Below, piece by piece: positions 48,421-57,501 of a stretch of 64,000 nucleotides of DNA; position 1 is the first letter of the stretch; every line of letters begins with the position of its first letter. The position numbers and the translations under genes are program-made. Under the pieces are notes generated by a model. It was not told where the DNA came from and made no database searches. It worked only from the letters and a program-made list of their open reading frames with translations. Origin of the DNA: QWQI01 sp964608915 (lineage in GTDB: Bacteria; Planctomycetota; Planctomycetia; Isosphaerales; Isosphaeraceae); NCBI GenBank assembly GCA_964608915.1, contig CAZSQA010000033.1, forward strand, positions 1-64,000. Reading direction: 5' to 3'.

Positions 48421-50379
48421 ATGGCGGTCCGCATCTCGCTCCTGCGATCGATCTTCGTCCTAACCTTAATGCTGGCTTCCCGGCTCGATGCCCAGGACAA
48501 GGAATCGGCCCTCTTCCGGCATCTTCAGGCTCAGGCCGACGAACGGCTCGAAGCACGGTCCGAACGCATGCTGGCAATGAAATCGATCGACGAAGTCGAA
48601 GCCAGAGCGCAAGCCGCCCGAGCCTGGTTTCGTGAATCCCTCGGCCCTTGGCCTGAGAAATCGCCGCTGAACGCCAGAATCACTGGCACGATCGAAGGCG
48701 CGGGCGTGAGAGTCGAAAAAGTCCTTTTCGAAAGCCGTCCCGGGCATCATATCACCGGAGCTTTGTATCTGCCGACCGACGTTCCGCCGCCATGGCCGGG
48801 CGTGATCGTGCCCTGCGGCCATTCCGCGAACGGCAAAGCGGCCGAGACCTATCAGCGGGTGTCCATCCTGCTGGCCCGTTCGGGCATGGCCGCGTTTTGT
48901 TATGACCCAATCGGCCAGGGCGAACGGTTGCAGGCCATTCGGGAAGACGGCAAGCCGGTCTTCGCCGGATCGACGGCCGAACATTCGAAAATCGGTGTCG
49001 GTTCTGTGCTCGTCGGCCTTCAGACCGCGCATTTTCGAGTCTGGGACGGCATTCGTGCCCTGGATTACCTGGAAAGCCGCCCTGACATCCTGAAAGACAA
49101 GCTTGGCTGCACCGGCAATTCGGGTGGCGGCACGCTCACCAGCTTTCTCATGGCGGTAGACGATCGAATCAAGGCCGCCGCGGCATCCTGCTATCTCACG
49201 ACATACCAGAGACTTCTGGCGACCATCGGCCCGCAGGACACCGAACAGAACATCGGCGGGATGATCGCCGCGGGGTTCGACCATCCCGATTTCGTACTGG
49301 CCCGAGCCCCGGCACCGACGCTCATGTGCGTGGCCACACGAGACTTCTTCGACATCGAAGGCGCCTGGCGAAATTATCGCGAGAACAAAAAAAGTTTCGG
49401 TACTCTTGGCTTCGGTGAGCGTGTCGATCTGTTCGAATACGACGATACGCACGGTTTCTCCAGGCCAAGGCGACAGGCGGCCGTGCGCTGGCTCGCTCGC
49501 TGGCTCAGGGGCATCGACCAGCCGATCATCGAGCCGGATTTTCCGATCTTTACCGATTCCCAGTTGCAGGTCACGCAAAATGGACAGGTGCTTTCGCTGA
49601 CTGGCGAGAAAAGCGTCTTCGCAATCAACGCAGAAGCCGCCACGAAATTGGCCGTGAATCGCAAACCCCTGACTGGCGAAGCACTTCGAAATGCGATCCG
49701 CAGGCGTCTTTCGATCACTTCGCAAATGACACCGGCACATATTCGTCCGGGGCGAATCATCGCTCCAGGCTTTCAGGAAATGCACTACGACACGGCTGAC
49801 GGATTCGAAATCGCCGCGATGACCGCGACGTATCGCGACGGAAAGCTGGAAAAGGTCGCGAGCGATCCGGCATTGCCGACGACCATCATCACTGGCTATT
49901 CGAAGCCCGCAAGAGCGGTCACCCCGGACGACGTTTCGAAATTCATCGAAGCACATGCCGGAAATATCCCGGCAGCCGGTAAACTCGTGTTTGTGGACGT
50001 TCGAGGCACGGGGTCAAGCGGGGCTCCAGCGCCTCGACCGAAAGACCCCAACGGCCCTGACTGGCGCGAAAGCGAACTCGCCCGGCTGTTGGGCCAGAGC
50101 CTGGTGGGGCTGCGAACATCGGATATCGTCGCCGTGGCAGGTGCCGAAGCCCGTTCGAATCCTGAGATCGGCCTGATCGGTATCGGCAAGGGCGGCATTT
50201 GGGCGCTTCATGCAGCTGCACTGATGCCTGAAATCAGAAGATTCGCCGAAACGGACACACCCGATGACTGGGCGAGGGCCTCCGGCGATCCGAACACGCT
50301 CCTGACACCCGCCGACGTGGTTCCCGGAGTTCTTGCGGACTACGACCTCGAAGATCTCCGAATATCACTTCGGAAATAA
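48421..50379 (+). CDS. Secreted alpha/beta hydrolase (acetyl xylan esterase-like)
   Basis: 652 aa. Signal peptide 1-24 (LLRSIFVLTLMLASRLDAQ). The hydrolase domain spans about 85-365: LYLPTDVPPPWPGVIVPCGH, FCYDPIGQGER, the nucleophile elbow LGCTGNSGGGTLTSF with Ser234, PTLMCVATRDFFDIEG for the Asp region and YDDTHGFSRPRR for the His. A second region, 370-652, has a further Rossmann-like pattern (GKLVFVDVRGTGSSG, LIGIGKGGIWALHAAAL) reminiscent of a second hydrolase fold lacking a clear triad. Planctomycetes use such enzymes to deacetylate plant or algal polysaccharides; the substrate is inferred. Confidence 0.88.
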   Translation: MAVRISLLRSIFVLTLMLASRLDAQDKESALFRHLQAQADERLEARSERMLAMKSIDEVEARAQAARAWFRESLGPWPEKSPLNARITGTIEGAGVRVEKVLFESRPGHHITGALYLPTDVPPPWPGVIVPCGHSANGKAAETYQRVSILLARSGMAAFCYDPIGQGERLQAIREDGKPVFAGSTAEHSKIGVGSVLVGLQTAHFRVWDGIRALDYLESRPDILKDKLGCTGNSGGGTLTSFLMAVDDRIKAAAASCYLTTYQRLLATIGPQDTEQNIGGMIAAGFDHPDFVLARAPAPTLMCVATRDFFDIEGAWRNYRENKKSFGTLGFGERVDLFEYDDTHGFSRPRRQAAVRWLARWLRGIDQPIIEPDFPIFTDSQLQVTQNGQVLSLTGEKSVFAINAEAATKLAVNRKPLTGEALRNAIRRRLSITSQMTPAHIRPGRIIAPGFQEMHYDTADGFEIAAMTATYRDGKLEKVASDPALPTTIITGYSKPARAVTPDDVSKFIEAHAGNIPAAGKLVFVDVRGTGSSGAPAPRPKDPNGPDWRESELARLLGQSLVGLRTSDIVAVAGAEARSNPEIGLIGIGKGGIWALHAAALMPEIRRFAETDTPDDWARASGDPNTLLTPADVVPGVLADYDLEDLRISLRK

Positions 50380-50425
50380 TGGCCAAGTGTGAGTAGCCTC
50401 GAATTGAACTTCAATTCGAGGCGAT

Positions 50426-51187
50426 TCAACCGGGCGGCGACCCGGCGCTGCCGATATCGGCATGTGCGAATAGCTCTCGAAGAGCCTCGCTGCGCGGGCT
50501 GTCGAACACTTCCGTTGTCGGCCCTTCTTCGACGATGAGCCCCTGATGAAACACCGCCAGGCGGTCCGAAGCCCGGCGCGCGAAATTCATGTCGTGCGTC
50601 ACGACGAGAATCGCCAGACCTTGCCCCGATAGTTCGCGGATGAGCGAAGCCACTTCGACCGTCATGCGCGGGTCAAGGGCACTCGTCGGTTCGTCGAACA
50701 ATAACCCGGTAGGCCGCATCGCGAGTGCCCGCGCGATCGCCACCCGCTGCTGCTGGCCGCCGGATAGCTCGCGTGGACGAACCGCGGCTTTCGATTCAAG
50801 CCCCATTCTGCGCAGCAGTTCCATGGCATGTTCGGCGGCTTCGATCCGGCTTGTGCCCAGTACCCGCACCGGGGCGAGAACGATATTCTCGAGCACCGAG
50901 AGATGCGGGAACAATTGAAACTGCTGGAACACCATACCCATTTTCACACGTAAAAGCCTCAGCGATTCGGAGAAATCAGGGGTGCCGGCTGCGATCGCGA
51001 TCGAATCGACCTGGACCGTGCCTGATCCGAAAGATTCGAGACCGTTGAGGCATCTGAGGAACGTGGTTTTCCCGCTGCCGGATGGCCCGATCATCGCGAC
51101 GATCGTGCCGGCGTCGACCGAAAGCGATACGCCCTTGAGCACTTCGAGCGTACCGAACGATTTGCGGATATCGATGGCACTTATCAT
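50426..51187 (-). CDS. glnQ: Polar amino acid ABC transporter, ATP-binding subunit
   Basis: 253 aa cytoplasmic ATPase of the HisP/GlnQ type. Walker A is GPSGSGKTT (34-42), the Q-loop is MGMVFQQFQLFPHLSVLENI, the signature is LSGGQQQRVAIARAL, Walker B is LLFDEPTSALDP, and the switch His is in VVTHDMNFARRASDRL. The EEGPTTEVFDSPRSEALREL tail is normal for the subfamily. Its start is 64 bp after the end of the fused binding protein-permease gene on the same strand, so it completes the importer. Substrate is inferred from the family. Confidence 0.94.
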   Translation of the reverse strand: MISAIDIRKSFGTLEVLKGVSLSVDAGTIVAMIGPSGSGKTTFLRCLNGLESFGSGTVQVDSIAIAAGTPDFSESLRLLRVKMGMVFQQFQLFPHLSVLENIVLAPVRVLGTSRIEAAEHAMELLRRMGLESKAAVRPRELSGGQQQRVAIARALAMRPTGLLFDEPTSALDPRMTVEVASLIRELSGQGLAILVVTHDMNFARRASDRLAVFHQGLIVEEGPTTEVFDSPRSEALRELFAHADIGSAGSPPG

Positions 51188-51251
51188 GGCCGCTGGGATT
51201 CCCGAAGAATGCGAGACGCAAATGCAGTTCGGCCGAAGACCGGCAATCGGT

Positions 51252-52859
51252 TCATCGCGGCTCCTCCGCTTCCAGTTTGCGTTCGTACCAGGCCGCGAAT
51301 TTCGAAAGCGGCCAACTCATCATCAGATACAACACGCTGGCCATGATGGCGAATTCGATGACACGCAGCGTACTGTTGGCGAGAATCGAATACTGCTTCG
51401 TCAGTTCGACGACCGTGATGACCGAGCAGACGGAAGTATCCTTGAACAAGGCGATGAAATCGTTCGTCACCGGCGGAATGACGATCCGCGTGGCCTGCGG
51501 AATGATGATATGTCGCAAAGTTTGCCGCCGTGTCATTCCCAGAGCAAGCCCCGCCTCCATTTGACCGTCCGGAATCGCCTGCAGACCAGCGCGGTAAATT
51601 TCGGCCTCGTATGCCGAATAATTGACCGCAAGACCAAGAATGGCCGCCAGCACGGCCGGCAGTCCGAACCCCAGCAGTTCCGGTACGATATAAAAAATGA
51701 AGAACAACTGCAGCATGAGCGGCGTGCCACGCAGAAATTCCACGTAAACGACCAGGAATGGCCGCAGCAGCTTCGGCCCATAGAGCCTTCCCACGGCGAC
51801 GGAAAGCCCGATCGCCATGGCCAGAGGCATCGATGTCACGGACAGAAATACCGTCATCGCCGCGGCCTTGAGCAGCATCGGGACGTAATCGCGCAAGGGC
51901 GGCCTGGCCGTCTGCGCCGCGGCAGTCGCGGCCTCGTCGGCTTTCCAGGCTTCGTCGTCGCTCAAAAGACGCTGATCCGCGTGCCACAGGCCATATTTCT
52001 CATAAATCCGCTGGAGCGAACCGTCCTCCAGAAGTGCTCCGATCCCCTGATCGATCGCTTTCGCAAGTGCTTCGTCTTCCTTCCGGACATAAATGACATA
52101 CCATCCCGGCCCCAGACGGTCGGACGTGATTCTCAGCCGGCCTGCGAAACCGGGCTGCGCGGCATAATAGGTCGCCGCAGGTTCGTCCTGAAGCGTCGCA
52201 TCGATCTGGCCATTGCGGGTCGCCATCATGGCGTCGGTCGCGCCGTCGAACCGGACGATTTCGATTTTTCCGGCTCCGGATTCGGTCGCGAACGTATCCG
52301 CCGCCGAATTGACCAGCACGCCGACCGACATTTTCCTGCCGGATGAGGACCGCCGCAGGAAGTCATCCCATGTGGTCACGGGCGAATTGTCAGGCACCAT
52401 CAATGCGAGCCGGTAACGGAAATAGGGCCTGGTCGCCCGATATCGTGAAGCGTAAAGCGGCTTCAGTTCGAACCCGTTGCAAATGAAATCGACATCGCCC
52501 CTGGTCATCAGCCGTGGCAACTGATCCCACTGCCCCTGACGCAGCTCCGGGCGCGTGCCCAGCTTTTCGCCAAGCGATTTGAGGAAGTCCGCTTCGAATC
52601 CGCCGGGGTTCGCCGGATCTTTGGGGTTGGGGATGAAATAAGGGGCCCCGCCTTCCATGTCGGCCCCGAACCGGATCACGCCAGCTTCCCGGGCCTTTCT
52701 CAAGGCATCCCCGCCCGGCTCCTGCGCACGACCGGTATCACCGAGGCAGATGGCGAGCAGGAAACCGAAACCAAATCGAATCGTCAACGCTCGCCTCCTC
52801 GTATGCCCTGGCGATCGTTCATCGCGGTTCGCTTCATGCATCAGCCAGAATCGCTTCAT
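51252..52859 (-). CDS. Polar amino acid ABC transporter, fused binding protein and permease
   Basis: 535 aa. ATG 52859 overlaps the stop of the preceding gene as ATGA, which fixes the start (the frame itself opens at 52946). A signal or anchor segment lies near 23-42 (TIRFGFGFLLAICLG). Residues 50-290 are an SBP_bac_3 binding domain: GVIRFGADMEGGAPYFIPN, GFEADFLKSLGEKLG, GDVDFICNGFEL, GQIDATLQDEPAATY. Residues 315-530 are the HisM/GlnP permease: YVEFLRGTPLMLQLFFIFY, AEIYRAGLQAIPDGQMEAG with the EAA-type loop, and FKDTSVCSVITVVELT. Fused receptor-permeases tether the substrate receptor to the membrane. Confidence 0.92.
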   Translation of the reverse strand: MKRFWLMHEANRDERSPGHTRRRALTIRFGFGFLLAICLGDTGRAQEPGGDALRKAREAGVIRFGADMEGGAPYFIPNPKDPANPGGFEADFLKSLGEKLGTRPELRQGQWDQLPRLMTRGDVDFICNGFELKPLYASRYRATRPYFRYRLALMVPDNSPVTTWDDFLRRSSSGRKMSVGVLVNSAADTFATESGAGKIEIVRFDGATDAMMATRNGQIDATLQDEPAATYYAAQPGFAGRLRITSDRLGPGWYVIYVRKEDEALAKAIDQGIGALLEDGSLQRIYEKYGLWHADQRLLSDDEAWKADEAATAAAQTARPPLRDYVPMLLKAAAMTVFLSVTSMPLAMAIGLSVAVGRLYGPKLLRPFLVVYVEFLRGTPLMLQLFFIFYIVPELLGFGLPAVLAAILGLAVNYSAYEAEIYRAGLQAIPDGQMEAGLALGMTRRQTLRHIIIPQATRIVIPPVTNDFIALFKDTSVCSVITVVELTKQYSILANSTLRVIEFAIMASVLYLMMSWPLSKFAAWYERKLEAEEPR

Positions 52860-53329
52860 CGTTCCGGCCGGAACCGGAATTCCATCGGCCCCTGACAGCA
52901 GAGACAGACCTGCGGGTATCGTACGGCGATCGTGCAGACGTCGCAATAGTATTGCGGCACCCGCCAGCGGCCCTCGTGCATCACCTCGGACTGGACCACC
53001 TCAGCCACGGGGAACTCCGGTCGTTCGATCAGCTTCAGCCGGACCTGGCGTCCCCGCATGGATTCGTCGAGATAGAACATTCGGCCGCCCTCGTCGCTCA
53101 GGAGCGGGATCGCCCGGCCATCCTTCGTTTCGAGCGCCATCAGCGAAGCCAGCGGCTCAGGATCGCCCGCGATCTTTCGCGATTTCGCGATTTCGGACAT
53201 CGGCCGGACCAAGCCCTCGAGCGTGCCGGTACGCGGGGCGGAATCCTGCCCGAATCCCCCGTGGCCATGGGCCGCGAGCAGAACCATGCAGGCGAAGGCG
53301 TACGACGTAAATGGCCGAACTTGCTTCAT
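52856..53329 (-). CDS. Small secreted protein with C-terminal Cys cluster
   Basis: 157 aa. Signal peptide about 1-27 (SYAFACMVLLAAHGHGGFG). Mature residues 30-125 look like a beta-rich domain (AIPLLSDEGGRMFYLDESM, QVRLKLIERPEF). The C-terminus holds five Cys in YYCDVCTIAVRYPQVCLCC, spaced like a small metal-binding or disulfide knot, followed by QGPMEFRFRPE. Its stop overlaps the start of the fused transporter gene (ATGA), so it is the first gene of that operon. Whether it helps the importer or is an unrelated rider is unknown. Confidence 0.72.
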   Translation of the reverse strand: MKQVRPFTSYAFACMVLLAAHGHGGFGQDSAPRTGTLEGLVRPMSEIAKSRKIAGDPEPLASLMALETKDGRAIPLLSDEGGRMFYLDESMRGRQVRLKLIERPEFPVAEVVQSEVMHEGRWRVPQYYCDVCTIAVRYPQVCLCCQGPMEFRFRPER

Positions 53330-53498
53330 CGGGGGCGATGCTCCGATTCCTTTCTCGTGGTACCGGCCCCTCGGAAAATCCTGACGGCCGGTACCGGGTT
53401 CAGGTCGAATCGAAAATACTATACGATGATCGACATGAAACGGCCACCTGCCGTTTTTCCCGCGTCACTGACGCCAGGTTCGCAGCGGAGCACGAACG

Positions 53499-54371
53499 AT
53501 GGAACGATCGCCGAAATCACTGTTCTTCGAAAAAGCCAAGATTGCCTTTCCCGAACGCTGCGAACGGCAAGTCACGGCCGATCCTTCGTGTCTTGATCGG
53601 CGGAGGCTCCTGTCCCTCAGCGTGGCGTTCGGGTTCGCGGGCTCGCTTGCGGCTCAGGACGACCCGACCGTTTCGGCGCGTGCCCGCATGGTCGAGCGTC
53701 ACCTGGCCGAACGGGGCATCAAGGACAAGCGCGTTCTCGAAGCCTTCCGCACGGTGCCACGCCACGAGTTCATTCGCCCCGACGCACGCCACCTGGCGTA
53801 TGAAGACGAATCGATTCCGATCGGTGAAGGGCAGACGATCACGCCACCTTTCGACGTCGCCTTCATGACCGAAGCTCTCGCCCCCCGCCCCGAAGACAAA
53901 GTGTATGAAGTCGGTACGGGATCAGGCTATCAGGCGGCGATCCTGTCGCGCCTCGTCAAAGATGTCTATTCCGTCGAAATCCACAAGCCGCTGGCCGAGG
54001 GAGCACGGATTGTCCTGGACAAGCTCGGCTACACGAACGTGCACAGCAAACATGGCGACGGTTATGAAGGCTGGCCCGATGCCGCCCCTTTCGACGCCGT
54101 AATCGTCACTTGCGCGCCGGAAAAGATCCCTCAACCGCTGGTCGATCAGCTCAGGGAAGGGGGGCGGATGGTGATTCCGCTGGGCGACCGATACAATCAG
54201 GTCGTTTATCTGATGACCAAGAAAAACGGCAAAATGGAGCGAGTCAAAGCCCTTCGGCCAACGCTGTTCGTGCCCATGACCGGCCGGGCCCAGAAAGAAG
54301 CCGCCAAAGATCGGTCCGAACGCAAATCCCCCGCAACCAAACCGATCGCGCCCGAATCGAAACCGAAATGA
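53499..54371 (+). CDS. pcm: Protein-L-isoaspartate O-methyltransferase with Tat-like signal
   Basis: 290 aa. Residues 65-270 are a typical PIMT: MVERHLAERGIKDKRVLEAF, RHEFIRPDARHLAYED, IGEGQTITPPFDVAFMTEAL, the SAM-binding YEVGTGSGYQAAILSRLV, and GRMVIPLGDRYNQVVYLM. It repairs isoaspartyl damage by methylation with SAM. It has an extra N-terminus of about 60 residues ending DRRRLLSLSVAFGFAGSLAAQ, which looks like a twin-arginine signal with a cleavage site at AAQ. If ATG 53689 were used instead, the protein would be a normal cytoplasmic PIMT, but that start lacks a ribosome site. It is coupled by ATGA overlap to the next gene. Confidence 0.9.
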   Translation: MERSPKSLFFEKAKIAFPERCERQVTADPSCLDRRRLLSLSVAFGFAGSLAAQDDPTVSARARMVERHLAERGIKDKRVLEAFRTVPRHEFIRPDARHLAYEDESIPIGEGQTITPPFDVAFMTEALAPRPEDKVYEVGTGSGYQAAILSRLVKDVYSVEIHKPLAEGARIVLDKLGYTNVHSKHGDGYEGWPDAAPFDAVIVTCAPEKIPQPLVDQLREGGRMVIPLGDRYNQVVYLMTKKNGKMERVKALRPTLFVPMTGRAQKEAAKDRSERKSPATKPIAPESKPK

Positions 54372-57322
54372 ATCGCACACCCGCGAAGGAAATGCAATCC
54401 GCTGGTTCCCGAATCGCCGGAATCGTCGGCCGGTCCATGAATTCGCCAGCTCTTGCGATCCTGCTTACGGCATGGTTCGTCGCATGCGCCGCGAACGGTC
54501 AGGAAGAACTCGTCGAACGAAGACCGCCGCCGCCCGTCGAGGAATTCGAAACCGACGACGAGCCGGCTGACGGCATCCCCGACGGCTGGTACAACGCGCG
54601 TGAAGGTTCGCTCGTATCCCCCGGCCTCTTCGGCGAACGCGGCCTGCGACTTTCCAACGACAAACCCTCACGCCCGGCTCGTATCAGCCGTGCCTTCGGG
54701 GTCGACGGCAAAAAATTCTCCGCCATCAGGATTTCGTTCTGGATCAAGGTCAGCGACACGCTTCCTGGCGAGCATGAAGGCGAAATGCCCGGCCTGATGG
54801 TCGACTTCCTCAATGCCGACCTGCTGACCGACTCGCGCGGGATCATTGGCCCGTTCGACAGCCGGGTTCCCGGGGCTGAATCCTGGCATTACGTTTCGAA
54901 AATTCTACCGGTGAAGCACACGACTCTCGACGCGATCATGACGCTGGGGCTGCTCGGGGCGACCGGCCGGATGGAGATCGACCGGATGACGTTCGAACTC
55001 ATCCCGCGAGAGAAACCATCCACGGTGAATCTCGTGCCGAACGGCGACTTCCTGCTTGGCGACACGCGACCGGAAAGCTGGTCGGTCGAGGGCAACATCC
55101 GTCGTGTTTCGACACCTGAACCTTTTGCCGTGGCTCTGGAACTGGGCAGAGGCAAGGGCCGTGCTCTGGCAGGTCTGGGCCGGGGGATCGAAGACCTCGA
55201 GACGCTCGCCGTGAAGGCGAAAGCACGCTCCCAGGGGCTGAGGTCATCCGGAGGAGCGGCCATCAGCTTGCATTTCGTGGACGAACGGGGTGCGGCGATC
55301 GTCGACCGTTCGAACCAGGCCCTGATTCGTTTCGGGGGCACGAACGTATCGAAAGAAAGCCGGGCGACGGCCCGCGTGCCGTCGGGAGCGGCCGGAGCGA
55401 TCGTTCAGATCGACAAGACCGACGACGCCGGCAGCCTCATTCTCGAATCGATCTCGGTCACCGCACCCGACGAAGAACAGGGTCGCTGGACACCCGGCGA
55501 TATTCCTCTCACCGAAAATTCCGACGAATGGCCCGAGTATCGGCCATTCGAAGCCATTGAGCCAGGTTCGGTCCTGGACACGGCCGCGTGGGGCCTGATC
55601 TTGCCGAAGGCTCCACTGAAAGTCGTTCACGGCAAGCTGGTCGATGCCGACGAAAAGCCGGTGCGCCTTTGGGGCGTATCGATGTTGCCGCTTGCGTCTT
55701 TTCCTGAGGGCGACCGGGCCGCGTCGATCGCGGACAATCTGCACAGGCTCGGCGCGAATGTCGTGCGTTTCGGCGATCTGGATCTTGCTTATGGCCCAGG
55801 CATCAGCCTCATCGACGACGCCAGAGACGATACGGCCGGAATCGACGCGGAGAGCTTCCGCCGCATGAACCGGTTTCAGGCGGAACTTGCCTCCAGGGGG
55901 CTGTTCTATTCGATGGAGTTGCATGCCAGCCGGCGGTTCCGCAAAGGCGACGGCGTGAACGAAGCCCAGAAACTTCCGGCGGGAGGCGGCCCCGCAGCGA
56001 TTTTCGACCCGGTGCTCACCGAACGGATCGATGAGTTTTCGAAAACGCTGCTGACTGCCGATCGCAGCGAAAAGCTGCCGAAACTGATGGATGATTCCCA
56101 TCTTGCCTGGGTCACGATGTCCGGCGAAATTTCCATGATGGACGCCGCGACGACCGCATTCACCGACTCTCAAACCGAACTGCTGAAAAAGCGGCAGGCC
56201 GAGTCCAAATCAGGCAACCTGCGCCGGTTTCATCGTGAAATCGAATCGGTTCGCTATCGAAAATGGGCAGATTCTCTTCGATCTCTCGGGCTGAAATCGC
56301 CGCTGGCCAGTTTGGGCCACTGGAAGCGGGACTCCGACTTCGCTGAAGTCTATCGCGGGCCGTCGATCGATCTCGTCGAAGACCGCTACTATTGGCCGCC
56401 TCAGCCATGGTCTCAGCCTGGTTACAGAAGTGCCCTGTTCGATTCGGCCCGATCTTTCGCGGCGGTGGCCGAATCGAAACGAACCAGCGGCCAGGCTTAC
56501 GTTCTGGCCCAGTGGTGCGATCAGAGCCAGAATGCCTGGAGCCAGCCCAACGAAGCCGCTGACGTCCTTCTCGGTGCGTATTCGGCGTATGCCCTGGACT
56601 TCGACGGCCTCTTGAGACGCGGCCTGGCCGTGCACCCCGCGAAATGGGGCTCGAACGCGACGGGAACAGGTGGAGACCGCGACATCTTCACCCTGCCGGA
56701 AGCGCTAAACGGCATGCCCCAGGTGCTCGCGATGATGCCGCATGCGGCATCGCTGCTGCGCCGGGAACGCACGGCGAACGAACCAGCACGCAACCCGGCG
56801 GGCAAAACCGCGGGCAAATCCTTACGAAAGCCGGCTATCCCCGTGCGCGAAGCGAAGGGCTGGAACCCTTCGACCGGCGTATTACGAATCGAAACGCCGC
56901 ATACCGCCGGGCTTGTCGGCAGGGTGGGAAGCGTCGGCGAACCCCTGACCCGGTTCGGTGATTTCCGCCTGGAATTCGGGGGCGATTTCGGCGTGATCGT
57001 GATGAGTTCCGCATCTTCGGAGCCGATGGCCAGTTCGAAACGCATTCTCCTGACCATCCTCGGCCAGGCCACGCCGACTGGCCTGCGTTACAAGGACAGC
57101 TGGCGAAAAGAAGTGGCCGACCCAGGCAGGCCGCCGTTGCGAATCGAACCGGTGACGGGCCGATTCTCTTACTCAGGAGTTGGTCGAATCTCCGTTCGCT
57201 CTGTGGACAATTCCGGCAAGCCGGCCGGATTCGTTCAAGTTCTCAAGGAAGGCGACACGAGCATCTTCGAACTCGACCTGAACCAGGGAGGCCCCCACTG
57301 GGAAGTCGAACTTTCTCGATGA
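54368..57322 (+). CDS. Large secreted glycoside-hydrolase-like protein (clan GH-A fold), catalytic residues altered
   Basis: 984 aa from ATG 54368, whose ATGA overlaps the pcm stop. Signal peptide near 24-44 (NSPALAILLTAWFVACAANG). Residues 60-380 include two carbohydrate-binding-like beta domains (DGIPDGWYNAREG, FLLGDTRPESWSVEGN). Residues about 410-800 resemble the TIM barrel of large planctomycete cellulase-like proteins: VRLWGVSMLPLASFPEGDRA, LHRLGANVVRFGDLD and LFYSMELHASRRFRKGDGVN. Where relatives have the acid/base NEN and nucleophile EWN, this one has SGE (Glu587) and QWC (Gln715). A C-terminal beta domain follows. It may bind rather than cleave polysaccharide; homology is from memory. 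Confidence 0.65.
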   Translation: MNRTPAKEMQSAGSRIAGIVGRSMNSPALAILLTAWFVACAANGQEELVERRPPPPVEEFETDDEPADGIPDGWYNAREGSLVSPGLFGERGLRLSNDKPSRPARISRAFGVDGKKFSAIRISFWIKVSDTLPGEHEGEMPGLMVDFLNADLLTDSRGIIGPFDSRVPGAESWHYVSKILPVKHTTLDAIMTLGLLGATGRMEIDRMTFELIPREKPSTVNLVPNGDFLLGDTRPESWSVEGNIRRVSTPEPFAVALELGRGKGRALAGLGRGIEDLETLAVKAKARSQGLRSSGGAAISLHFVDERGAAIVDRSNQALIRFGGTNVSKESRATARVPSGAAGAIVQIDKTDDAGSLILESISVTAPDEEQGRWTPGDIPLTENSDEWPEYRPFEAIEPGSVLDTAAWGLILPKAPLKVVHGKLVDADEKPVRLWGVSMLPLASFPEGDRAASIADNLHRLGANVVRFGDLDLAYGPGISLIDDARDDTAGIDAESFRRMNRFQAELASRGLFYSMELHASRRFRKGDGVNEAQKLPAGGGPAAIFDPVLTERIDEFSKTLLTADRSEKLPKLMDDSHLAWVTMSGEISMMDAATTAFTDSQTELLKKRQAESKSGNLRRFHREIESVRYRKWADSLRSLGLKSPLASLGHWKRDSDFAEVYRGPSIDLVEDRYYWPPQPWSQPGYRSALFDSARSFAAVAESKRTSGQAYVLAQWCDQSQNAWSQPNEAADVLLGAYSAYALDFDGLLRRGLAVHPAKWGSNATGTGGDRDIFTLPEALNGMPQVLAMMPHAASLLRRERTANEPARNPAGKTAGKSLRKPAIPVREAKGWNPSTGVLRIETPHTAGLVGRVGSVGEPLTRFGDFRLEFGGDFGVIVMSSASSEPMASSKRILLTILGQATPTGLRYKDSWRKEVADPGRPPLRIEPVTGRFSYSGVGRISVRSVDNSGKPAGFVQVLKEGDTSIFELDLNQGGPHWEVELSR

Positions 57323-57501
57323 ATCCGCCGGATTCCGAAATCGACCGGCTGCGGCGAATCCCGGGGCGAAGTCATCGCGGCCGATGGTTTCCGGCATTTC
57401 GTGGCCTTGACGGCCCGAACGAAAATCCCAAACTGAATGGAACCTGACACCGGGGCGTTCCACCCCGACCGTCGCGCAACCTGAACACGAACCGAAATGA
57501 C

